A stretch of 64,000 nucleotides of DNA from Saccopteryx bilineata. Taxonomy: Eukaryota > Chordata > Mammalia > Chiroptera > Emballonuridae. The stretch's first letter is position 1. Each line of letters opens with the position of its first letter. Shown piece after piece: positions 9,965 through 20,640 of the stretch. Below the pieces are notes generated by a model. It saw only the letters and a list, made by a program, of their open reading frames with translations. It was not told the origin of the DNA and did no database searches. The stretch lies in assembly GCF_036850765.1 (NCBI RefSeq), contig NC_089492.1, positions 182,978,106 to 183,042,105 on the forward strand, in the 5' to 3' direction. The position numbers were made by a program, and so were the translations under genes.

Positions 9965-11165
9965 ACAAACACACCCCTGTCAGTTTCCCTGGCCGAATCG
10001 CTGTTTCGCCCCAGCAGGACAGGAAGGGGAGACGGAGGAGCAGTCCGAACCAATTCCTATTTCCATCCTAGCAGGCACCCCCTTTGACTTCCCACACGGG
10101 ACATTCCAAACCTCCTCCCACGCCCCAACACACCTTTCTTCTATGGATCTGAACCCTCAAAATGGAAATTCACTGATGAGAAAAGAAAGCAGTGCAAACT
10201 GATAAAGTGTTGAGCAACTGGTACTTGGCGCTTCTGTTGCCTCTGCCGCAGCCTGCACTGAGCTGCCAAGGGACACCGTACCTCCTCCTCCGCCTCCCTC
10301 CCTCATCAAGCTTGCCTCAGCTGGGTCTGGTCTCTCTCCATCGAAATCCTGCATCTGCCTTGTTGAGGTCTCCAGTAGGACAGAGTAGGGAGGGGGCTTT
10401 GTTGTTATTTATTTACTTATTTTATTGTAAACACAGGATACACCTTGTAACCTCACAGGCTAAAACACAACTTTCCAGCTGCATTGGGAGTCTACGCTGC
10501 TGCCAGTGCTCAGCTACTGGCTGTGACTGCTAAGCATCTATCATGAGCTCTGGCTGACTGTGTGCCAAGGAGGGGCTGTGTACTGCAGGCCACGGCGCTC
10601 TGCTCCGGAAAAGAGAGGGACAAGGCTAACCTTGGCACCTGCTAGGCATCCTCGCCTAAAGAAATTCTTGGAGAGGGAGGGAAAAGTACTAGTAGATCCA
10701 CAATAATGCTACCTCTAAAGGACAGAGCTAGAGGACAGATACCATCAGGTGAATGAGTCACCACCCCATACTATGTCTTCTTGAAAGTTCAGTTACTGAA
10801 TTCAAAACCCACAATGTCTTCATTTAGACCCCGGGGAACATGGCGTTTATTTTCTGGCATTTGTAAATCACCAAAGGAATGTCTAAAACTTATAATAAAA
10901 CTCCAGGGTAGCTGATTTCTTTCTGTGTTTTCTATCTATCTGAGAAGTTATAAAGCAGAACACTGTTATTACCAATTGAAGACACCCATATTAATTAATG
11001 AAAATACTATATAAGATCCTGTTTAGAGTGGAGAATAGAAACAGTTGGTTTCTCAGAAGGGTTGGCCACTTTCCTGTAATGGGAGCATTGGTATTTCCAG
11101 GTGAAGTCAAGAGACAAGGTCTTTCCCACAAACTGCTAAGCAGTTTGGTAGTATTTGTTAAAATT
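9965..11165. other. Unassigned DNA beside the CpG island
   Basis: Mixed-composition DNA with no recognised repeat or exon. It is the region a divergent plus-strand transcript from the island would use, but I see no clear donor or coding frame. Confidence 0.35.
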
Positions 11166-11169
11166 TTAA

Positions 11170-11670
11170 ATGGACATGCCTTTCACCCAGATATCTCAGT
11201 TCCTAGAAATATTTCAAGCAGAAATACACAAATGTGCAGTGACAGATGTACAAGGATGTGCATTGCAGCAGTTTTGCAATAGCAAAAATTTAAAACAACT
11301 TGTTTGTTCATCTATAGTGAGGTGGCTATATAAATTTGGCACATTCATACCATATAATACCATTAATAAGAATAAAATGTATAAAATACATAGGAAGAGA
11401 TTGATTTCATCTAAATAAAAAAGAGAGGCTGCAGTACAATATTTATGGGGTATGTCCATTATCATACCAAAAAAATGTTCTAGGTAAGATAGAAACACAG
11501 ACATAGACATATAGATAAAAGTATGGGAGAATATATACCTAGTCATTCACAGTGGTTATCTCTGAAACTAAAGTGAGAATTGAAGGAAATATTACTTGTT
11601 ACTATATAAACAATCCAGTATTATTTGGTTTGTTTGATTTTCCTTTTCAATGAGCATGTATTAGTAATTT
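11170..11670 (+). repeat. Old L1 (L1M-type) 3' end
   Basis: The order of segments matches the 3' terminal part of ancient L1. These are CCCAGATATCTCAGTTCCTA, ATGTACAAGGATGTGCATTG, a CAATAGCAAAAATT segment, CAGTGGTTATCTCTG and TGAGCATGTATTAGTAA. It is non-coding and strongly diverged. Confidence 0.8.
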
Positions 11671-12166
11671 TTTCAATGAAGAATCAGAAACAAAGATTCT
11701 TAACAAGTGTTTGTCAACTGCTTGGTTGAAAAATGAATACAGAACAGTGAAAAGCTATTGAGTTGGCCAGTCCAGCCCTCAGATGCTAAAGGCTAGAAAG
11801 TCCACATTGGGTCCACACTTAGTGAATTCCTTAGTGAACTGGTTCTGCTTGTTCTGTGAGGTAGATATTCTTGCAGACATTCACTTCTCCCAAGGAGATT
11901 TAGTTTTAACTTGAGGTCAGCTCCAGCCTAGCTCTTAGGCAAAATTACAAGATTGCAAGGAAACCATACTTCTAAAACATGTCACCTTACCTACCAGGGT
12001 ATAGCATTTAAACAGGTTAAGTGGCAGGCATTAATCCAATTAGTGAATTTGGAAATGAAGGTGCTGGAGCTGAGAAATTATTATATGGATGCACACTGGC
12101 CTTTCTTATTCTCACCATTTTTGAAACATGCAAACTAATGAATTTACTTTCCTAAAAAGATCCTCT

Positions 12167-12443
12167 ATAGCTGCACTATCCAATTCAGTGCCACTAGCCA
12201 ATGTGACTATTGAGAACTTAAAACAGGGCCAAAGTGATATGTTCCATATGTGAACAATACACGCCAGATTTTGAAGACTTGTAACAATAGCTCCCAAAAA
12301 AGATAATATCTCATTAGTAATATTTATACTGATTACATGTTGAAATAATATTTTAATATAATGGGTTAAATAAAATATATCATTAAAATTATTACATTTG
12401 TTTTGTTTTAACATGGTTCCTAAATTACATATTGGACAGCTTT
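12167..12443. repeat. Short TIR element (probable old hAT-type MITE)
   Basis: The left end reads AGCTGCACTATCCAATTCAG and the right end, reversed, AAAGCTGTCCAATATG, giving matching AGCTG..TCCAAT termini about 275 bp apart. The interior CCACTAGCCAATGTGACTAT resembles a common medium-reiterated DNA-transposon relic of mammals. I cannot give the family name with certainty. Confidence 0.55.
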
Positions 12444-12492
12444 AATTTAGAATTGGTATTTATGGTAAAATATCATTAAGAAATTTAAAGTG

Positions 12493-12837
12493 GCCTGACC
12501 AGGCGGTGGCACAGTGGATAGAGCATCGGACTGGGATGCAGAGGACCCAGGTTTGAGACCCCAAGGTCGCCAGCTTGAGCGCGGGTTCATCTGGTTTGAG
12601 CAAAACTCACCAGCTTGGACCCAAGGTCGCTGGCTTGAGCAAGGGGTTACTCGGTCTGCTGTAGCCCCACGGTCAAGGCACATATGAGAAAGTAATCAAT
12701 GAACAACTAAGGTGTTGCCACGAAAAACTGATGATTGATGCTTCTCATCTTTCTCCGTACCTGTCTGTCTGTCCCTATCTATCCCTCTCTCTGACTCTCT
12801 CTCTGTCTCTGTAAAAAAAAAAAGAAAGAAAGAAAGA
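12493..12837 (+). mobile_element. tRNA-derived bat SINE (CCTGACCAGG group)
   Basis: Complete copy with a GAAA-rich tail. Identical 15-bp target duplications AAGAAATTTAAAGTG lie at 12478-12492 and 12838-12852. Confidence 0.95.
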
Positions 12838-13029
12838 AAGAAATTTAAAGTGAGTTATTCTACTTCACTTTTAGTTGAAACAAAATAATTATTTCACTAA
12901 TACTTCCCAATGTATAGATGTGCCCTAATATAGTAATTTATGTTAAATAATTTAAACTTAGAAAAATGCTATATAGAGACATTTGATTATATTTTAGGAA
13001 AATTTTATTACAGATTCTAAAGATATATT

Positions 13030-13232
13030 ACCTGATACTGAGTCCCAGCTCTACTACTTATCAGCTATATGACCTAGGCAAGCAGTTTACTACATCTGGT
13101 ACTCAATTTCCTCATCTATAAAATGGTGATCATAATGGTGCTTACCTCATTGAGTTGTTGTGAGAATGAGATCAGTGAATGCATCAAAAACTCTAATTAC
13201 AATACCTGATTATATTCAATGCTGAATAAATG
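13030..13232 (+). repeat. MIR SINE
   Basis: Forward MIR with CCCAGCTCTACTACTTATCA, TTTCCTCATCTATAAAATGG, a GTTGTTGTGAGAATGAGATC segment and the ATGCTGAATAAATGTTAGCT end. Its extreme 3' end was used as target by the next SINE. Confidence 0.88.
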
Positions 13233-13239
13233 TTAGCTA

Positions 13240-13437
13240 ATTTTTTTTATTTTAGAGAGAAGAGAGAGAGAAAAAAGGGATGAGGAGAGGGAAGCATCAA
13301 CTTCTGGTAGTTACTTCTCGTATATGCCTTGACCAGCTCTCGTATGTGCCTTGACAGGGAAAGCCCAGGGTTTTGACCAGTGACTTCAGCATTCCAGATC
13401 GACCCTCCATCCACTGCACCACCACAGGTCAGGCAAT
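13240..13437 (-). mobile_element. tRNA-derived bat SINE (CCTGACCTGTGG group)
   Basis: On the minus strand the copy begins CCTGACCTGTGGTGGTGCAG and has a GA-rich (reversed CT) body. Sequence is diverged, including a partly duplicated CTCGTATRTGCCTTGA segment. Short flanking repeats TTAGCTA mark its target. Confidence 0.8.
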
Positions 13438-13868
13438 TTTAGCTATTATTATTCACTACTATTATTATTACGTTTTGTCAGGTCTGTCACATTCTACTAA
13501 CCTTCAATTTAGGTTAGTCTATATTTATAATAATTCTTTCATATTTCTTTAAATAAGCTTATTGTAACTGTGACTGAGCCATCAAAATTTCATTCTCCTT
13601 ATCCTTACACTGATTATAAAACAGCTATCAAAATCAAAGAGATATTTTGATCCATTTTAAGTTTGCAAAATAAATGAAAATTCCAATCACTGGATCTGCC
13701 TTCATAATAATTTCATTTTGATAAATATTAAAATTTCCAGGTTTAACAAAATACAACAAATGTCTAAAATGGTTTACATTCTGTTTATTATCATTAAATC
13801 CCTAATTTGTAAAATAAAGAAGTTATCCCTACCCTACTGAAGTATTTGTATAAAAATGTTCTTGTTCT

Positions 13869-14171
13869 TACCTGACTAGGTGGTGGCACAGTGGATAGAG
13901 CATGGGCCTGGGATGCTGAAGACCCAAGTTCGAAACCCTGAGGTCTCTTACTTGAGCCCAAAAGTTGCTGGCTTGAAGCCCAAGGTCGCTGGTTTGAGTC
14001 CAAGGTCGCTGATTTGACCAAGGGGTCTCTTGCTTTCCTCAAGTCTCCCAGTCAAGACATATATGAGAAAGCAATCAATAAACAACTAAGGAGACTAAGG
14101 AGCCTCAACAAAGAATTGATGCTTCTCATCTCTCTCCCTAACTCTGTTTCTCTCTCTCACTTAAAAAAAAA
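13869..14171 (+). mobile_element. tRNA-derived bat SINE (CCTGACTAGG variant)
   Basis: Copy with an altered core in which AAGGTCGCTGGTTTGAG-like modules are repeated. Target duplications GTTCTTGTTCT lie at 13858-13868 and 14172-14182. Confidence 0.92.
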
Positions 14172-14889
14172 GTTCTTGTTCTATAATTTGAAATTTGTCT
14201 ATCCAAACCCTTATTTTTTACTTGATTATAAATCATGATAACTAATACTTATTGCACATTGTACCCAAGGTCACCCAGTTATTTAGTAGCAGAATTACTA
14301 AACTCTTAACCACTACACACTAAGAAATATCTTATTTGAGAGCTTGAGTTCAAATATTTTGTATCACATTAAGCCATGAGTTTTGAAACAGGCAAAGAAA
14401 AAAAGCAAACTTCAATGTTCTCTCTTACAACCTCATTAAACAACAATTCCTTCAACCCTTGCCTTCTAGTCATGTTCCAACATTGTTTAATGAGGTGATA
14501 TCAACAGACTCAAAACACACGAAAAAAATACTTCTGTTGTCTATGTCTTAAAAGAGTTTTCTTTATGGATAGTTTTACAATTTGATTGGGAAAACAGAGC
14601 TCTGGCCATTCAGAATACTTGAAAAAGAAAATCAAAGACTCTGCTAAGTCTATAGAAGCTGAAAATTCAGAACTCACAGACTCCTCTCCTCCCAAAAGCT
14701 CCCTAGGACACTAAGCAAAGCTGCCCTCAAAGGCAAATATTGACTACCATAGTCCTGCAAGTAGAGAAAAATGCACTTCTTTATACGCTGCTTCAAAGCA
14801 GCATGGCTATCCTGGCACCAAGAAAGTATATTGGTCCTTTGGACTACAAAAACCTGTGGCCATACAGGAGCATTTAAATCATATTTGTT

Positions 14890-15288
14890 CCCCCTGACCA
14901 GGCGGTGGTACAGTAGATAAAGCATCAGACTGGGACTCACAGGACCTAGGTTCAGAAACCCAAGGTCACCAGCTTGAGCGTGGGCTCACCAGCTTGACCA
15001 TGGGGTCTCTGGCTTGAGCATGGGATCATAGACATGATCACATGATGGCTGGCTTGAACCCTAGGTCGCAGGCTTGAAGCCCAAGGTCACTGGTTTGAGC
15101 AAGAGATCACTTGCTCTGCTGTAGCCCCTGCCACCCATGCCCCAGGTCAAGGTACATATGAGAAACCAATCAATGAACAACTAAGGTGCTGCAACAAAGA
15201 ATTGATGCTTCTCATCTCTCTCCCTTCCTGTCTGTCTGTCCCTATCTGTCGCTCTCTCTGACTCCCTGTCTCTTGCTTTAAGAAAAAA
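14890..15288 (+). mobile_element. tRNA-derived bat SINE, long variant
   Basis: About 398 bp, longer than its relatives because of extra GGCTTGAGC/GGCTTGAACC modules in the core. Box A is altered (TGGTACAGTAGATAAAG). Flanks share AAATCATATTTGTT at 14876-14889 and about 15289-15302. Confidence 0.92.
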
Positions 15289-15423
15289 AAATCATATTTG
15301 TTTCAAAATATCCAAGAGATGCCTAGTTAACATAATCAATTTCTTCATCATAATCTCTTAGAGAAATAAAAGATCCAGTCAAATGACAAGAATTTCACCT
15401 AACTTGAAGTAGTCCCATTTCTT

Positions 15424-15870
15424 TATTTTTTCATTTGTTTGTTTCCCTTGTCCGAGGAGATATATCAGAAAAAATATTGCTATAAGAAATGTTGGAGATT
15501 TTACTGATAATGTTTTCTTCTAGGATTTCTATGGTTTCAAGTCTTTAATCCATTTTGAGTTTATTCTTGTATATGGTGTAAAAAGGTGGTCTAGTTTCAT
15601 TTTTTTTTTTTTTGCACATCTGTCCAATATTTCCAACACCATTTATTGAATAGGCTATCTTTACCCCATTGTATGTTTTTGCCTCCTTTGTAAAATATTA
15701 ATTGATTATAAAGTCATAGCTTTGTTTATGGGCTCTCTATTATGTCTAATTTTATGCCAGTACTATCCTGTTTTGATTACTATTGCTTTGTTGTATGATT
15801 TGATATCAGGTGCATGGTTCCTCCAACTTTGTTCTTTCTCAAGATCACTGTTGCTATTTGTCACCTAACT
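15424..15870 (-). repeat. L1 ORF2 C-terminal fragment
   Basis: Minus-strand L1. The plus strand shows the reversed ORF2 region, with CATTTTGAGTTTATTCTTGT, ACACCATTTATTGAATAGGC and TCCTCCAACTTTGTTCTTTC. It is a short 5'-truncated or internal fragment with many stops and not coding. Confidence 0.82.
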
Positions 15871-15879
15871 TGAAATGAG

Positions 15880-18357
15880 CTCTGTGTATAATGTGTTGGT
15901 TGACAATAGACTATGGAGCACCCTATTAGCTTTAGCAGTAAAAAAACAAAAAGAAATCCAGCTTTCTTATCAATGCCAAACAGTCCCATAATTGTTTATA
16001 GAACTGAAGGAAATGAAGTTCTCACTGTAATCCATTCTTCAAAGATAAGATTACTGTTGAAATTACCTTGCTACTTAATCAAGTATTGAGAAAAATGTTG
16101 TCAATAATTGATAGTGGCCATATCATTTAGCTACTTGACATATCAGTAAATATTAATGTGAGAAAAGCTATGTTAATTAGAGAAATGAATCTTCTATGAC
16201 TCATGGAGAATGCAGCCAAAAGTAGATGGGATTGAGAAGGACTGTCTTACTCATCATTTTTTATCTCCTTGTATTTATCATTCACCCTATTTTAAAATAT
16301 ACACATATTATTTGCCCATGAAGAAAGTGGCAGGGAAACAGAATTAAAGAAACAAACACATCACAGTTCTTTGCCAAAAGCTCCCTATGGAGAAAGCAAT
16401 ATGATATCTCAGCCAAAAGCATAATTTGATATTGATCAGATCACATTGATCAGATCACATTGAACTTTTGATGTGCTTTAATCTGGTTTAAATGTTTTAT
16501 TTTAAATAAACTAACTTTTGGTTGTGTTCAAAGAGTGACTGTAAAGATGTCGCTGCCTTTCCTGGGGTCATTAATCAGAGGTTCACATCTTTTTCTAGAG
16601 CTCCCTGGCATCAGACCTTCTCCACACTCACAGCTTATCTTATTTCAATGGCAAAAAAAAAAAAAAAGTGTCAGAATATGAACTATTTCCAATATTGTCT
16701 GCTTTAAATTCATAGTGTATGTACTTATTGATTCCTAACAGAGCTGCAAATGACCTCTTAGCAGAATGGAAATAATTTGTTTCTAGTTTTCTCATCTCTA
16801 AAATGAGGGTATTGAAGCCTGCCCTTATCCCCAGGAGAGAATTTCGTAAGTTTTAATTAGATTGTTCAATAAAGCTCATTGAGCAAAGGTCCTGTGTGAC
16901 TCTAATGCTGTAATACTACTGGACTGAGAGACTAGAAGAGGCATTCAAGGGAAACTGTGCTCCACACTTCATTATAATAGTGAAACTATTTTGAAGTTCC
17001 TCTTTGTGACTACATCTTTTGAACATCATGCATGAAGTATTCCACACCATCAAAGGCAAGCCAAGGGTGTTGTGATCACGCAGGCTCTTCATGGATGAGG
17101 TCACAATGTGTCAAAGGAAATATGCATGACAGCATGTTCACTGATGCCTCACCATCACTTCAAGAGCATACCTTGCTTTGCTAGATAGGCTCAGATCACA
17201 GGAAATGCCCGGAGATTGGCTTGTTAACTGTAGCCAGATGTGTCAGATTTAGGCAGGAATAGGGATCTGAAACAAGGTCTGCTCAGTGGGTCAGGGTAAA
17301 AGGCAGGTAAAATTGTCAGATAAAACACAGGATGTGCAGTATTTGGGAATTACAGATATTCAAACTTACTTTTTTTTTGTTTATTTAGACTTCAAATTTA
17401 ACTGGGTATCCTCTCTATTTATTTGCTAACTCAGTCAACCCTAGGCAGAGAGCACAGGGAAGATCTCAACAGGTGCAGGTGTAGCTCTGAGGAAGAACCT
17501 GTTCTAGTGCACAGAGCAATATCTGTAGTTATCATGATCTTAGTCAATGGCTAATCATGGTAGTGCAGGTACATGGTCAATAAAGTGAGTGTGGGTAGAT
17601 GTGGGGAAGATTGGGGAGAAGAAGAGCACAGTAATTAGAACTGGTCACAAGATCCAGGCCACACTAACAAGTGTAAACTGATGCTGAGTCCCAAAACACC
17701 GGGCTAGAGGGGTGGTTCTCAGTGTTTCTGCCTCCATACCATTCATGAAACCAAACCTTCCAATCAGTAATACCTCACTTCATACTCCCCCAGAGGCATT
17801 TCAAATTTTCCAACAAGGAAATAGAGTCTGAAAAATCCATCCCAAAGTTTCTAATATGTATTACCACCACAAATGAGTCTATCTCCCAATTGGCAATATT
17901 TGAAGATCACTCATTTTTTACAAAGAATGGTGAGCAAGATGAAAACAAAGCGATTCATGAGTATGATAATTCATTAGATCAGGTGACAGATGATTTAGTG
18001 TTGAGCAGGGTGGGTGATGGCAGTGGAGATGGAGAGAAGTTAAAAAGGATAAATATTTTGGAGAAAGAATGAAGAAGTCTTAGTAAGGGTTTTCCTCTAA
18101 GACAAAAAGGGAGAGGAGAGTGCCTAGAATGCCTCCTAGGTTTCTGGGCAACCATAAAGAACTCTGTCAGGGGAGAGGAACTAAGCCAATTAGGTTATCT
18201 CTCCTGAAAGAAGAAACTAAGACCAGATGGTGGAAGTGGATATAGTGAGATGTCATAATGCACTGATAGAGCTCACTACCATGGAGATTTCAGGGCAGAA
18301 GGAAGATAATCAACAGCAAAGAGAAAACAGAAAGAAGAATATTGTGGCCCCTAGAAG
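15880..18357. other. Unassigned DNA, 2.5 kb
   Basis: No gene or confidently named repeat. A 16-bp unit (ATTGATCAGATCACAT) is tandemly doubled near 16431-16462. The right edge is the target duplication of the hAT element. Confidence 0.35.
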
Positions 18358-18583
18358 ACCTAAAGCAGGGGTCGGGAACCTTTTTGGCTGAGAGAGCCAT
18401 GCATGCCACATATTTTAAAATGTAATTCTGTGAGAGCCATACAATATGTTTAACACTAAATACAAGTAAATGTGTGCATTTTATGTAAGACCAACACTTT
18501 TAACGTACAATAAGTCTCTGAATTCTTTTTAATAACGTTGTTATGCTGTTGCTAACCAATGATGAATAAAGTACTTCTTACCA

Positions 18584-20518
18584 TTAATGCGACTTCTGGA
18601 GTTGCATGGTTTTGCTGGTGGCTTTGTAGTCACCAGGTTGATAGGTAGTGAGGTTAAGCTTCATGCAGGCATTGAGACTTCCAACCATTAAACGTGATCG
18701 TAGGTTGGTCTTAATGTTCTTTAGATGTGAGAAAGACTGCTCACATGCACACGTAAAGCCAAACATTGTCAGTACAGCAATACTCACAGGCTGCAGTGTG
18801 TGGTATGTGATGGGAAGTGCGTTCCAAGTATTGACAATCAGCTGGTCCAGAGTTGAAGATTTTCATTTCTCCCCACTTGTGTTTGCTCGCCAACTCTGCT
18901 TGCTGTCGTGCAAGTCTTTCCAAATCTTCATTCACTGACTTGAACTTATTCACCCACATGTCTGAGGCCTTCAGGTCAGAGCTTGTAGCTCAAAATTCTG
19001 ATGGAGACCCTGGGGATGTAACTCATGTCGGCGCTGTCCACTGCACACTCATGTGGATGGGTGATGAATGTAAAAAGATGAGTGCACTCATGAAATTCTC
19101 CAAAGCGCGCTTTGAATGTCTGCAGGAGATTAGATGTGAAGGCCGCTAGCTGCTGGAGATCAAGATGTTGAGCAGGGTCACTTGCTGTGCATGCATCTTT
19201 AAACTCTCCCAGTTTTTCAAAGTGTAGTAAATGACCTGTTTCAATGTCAGTGATGAAGAGTTCCAGCTTGTTTCCAAATGCAAACACTGCTTGTTGAAGG
19301 GATAAGACTGTATTTCTAATGCCTTGCATTTTCACATTGAGCAGGTTCAGATGTTCAGTCATGTTCACAACATAGTAGAACTTCAGGAGCCACTCAGTGT
19401 TAGCTAACTCAGGATGCTCAACGTTTTTCATTTCAAGAAAAGTCTGGATTTCACTCAGACAAGCCGCGAAATGGCTGAGCACCTTCCCACTTGACAACCA
19501 ACGCACACTGCTATGCAGAAGCAGACCAGGATAATTATTCCCAACTTCATCAAGCAGTGTTTTAAACTGGTGATCATTTAAAGCTCGGGCAACAATAAAG
19601 TTGACCACCTGAATGACCAGCGACATCACCTCACTAAGCTGCTCGCCAGACATCTGAGCACAAAGTGCTCCTGATGTAGGATGCATTAAAAACTTAGGAT
19701 GGATCTCTTTTCATGTTCATGAAGAAGCTCTACAAATCTTCTGGTTTTCCCCACCATGCATGTAGCACCATCAGTACACACCGAAATAAGTTTATCCATC
19801 AGTAGATTTTTTCCTTAGTGAACTCAATGAAAGACTTGAATAAATCCTCCCCTCTTGTTGTCTCTTTCATAGGCAAAACAGCAAGACTTTCCTCACATAC
19901 TGTGTCACCGACACCATACCTTGCAATCATGCTGAACTGGGATAAATGGCTTACGTCTGTTGACTCATCTATAATGAGAGAAAAGAATGATGCTGCATTT
20001 ATGTCCTTCACTTGTGTTGCCTCAGTCTGATTTGCCACCGTGATGGTACGATTGTGAACAGTTCTTGCAGACAGAGGCATGTCTTTTATTCATTTGATTA
20101 TCTTGTCTTTATCTAAAAAGTCATCAAAAAGTTCATTGGCAACATCAAGCACGAATGTTTTGGCATACTCTCCATCTATGAATGGCTTTCCATTTCTCAC
20201 AATTGCTAAAGCACCAGCAAAGCTAGCCAAATTCCAGTTACCTTGTTGGGTCCAAATTCGGAGTTGCTGCTGACTAGCTTGCACTCTGCACAGTAGCTCT
20301 TGACATGCTTTCTTACTGCTGTCCCTGCTGGATATTTCGATGCAAATGTAGTATGGTGTGTGTCAAAGTGCTGCTTTATATTTGACCGTTTCATTGATGC
20401 AATTTTATCATTGCATATTAGACACACTGCAGAACCTGCTCTCTCCACAAAGGCGAATTCCTCTGTCCATTCCTGCTGAAAAGTATGATACACCTCATCT
20501 TTTTTTTCTTTTAGCCAT
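18584..20518 (-). pseudogene. hAT transposase, decayed
   Basis: Conceptual reading begins at ATG 20518-20516 but an eight-A run shifts the frame at once. Open pieces then follow at 20493-20206, 20284-20090, 20080-19799, 19686-18976, 18959-18741 and 18787-18584. An N-terminal BED-type zinc finger shows CLICNDKIASMKRSNIKQHF followed by a His-His pair. Catalytic-core signatures include SLIIDESTDVSHLSQFSM, an ISVCTDGATCMVGK stretch and SSVRWLSSGKVLSHFA. The C-terminal dimerisation region shows CACEQSFSHLKNIKTNLRSR. The family resembles the hAT (Charlie-like) transposases from which mammalian GTF2IRD2-type domains derive. At least five frame breaks make it non-functional. It is a transposon relic, not a host gene. 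Confidence 0.9.
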
Positions 20519-20640
20519 CTTCTTCTTCAAAAGGGTTTCTGCAATTAGCTAGCTGACTACATGATTAACAGGAGGGAAGTTTACTTCCTGACCTCACAAC
20601 GACCATGTACGTTACACATTATTCAATAAGAATTTGGTGG

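Noticed and set aside
9304..10071. Long plus- and minus-strand open frames across the CpG island (up to 255 codons)
   Set aside because: High GC removes stop codons in all frames. The translations are Pro/Ala/Arg-rich without domains, and several frames are open at once. Treated as promoter sequence.
18584..20518. Possible host GTF2IRD2- or ZBED-like gene
   Set aside because: It lies exactly between hAT terminal repeats with an 8-bp target duplication and has several frameshifts, so it is the transposon's own decayed transposase.
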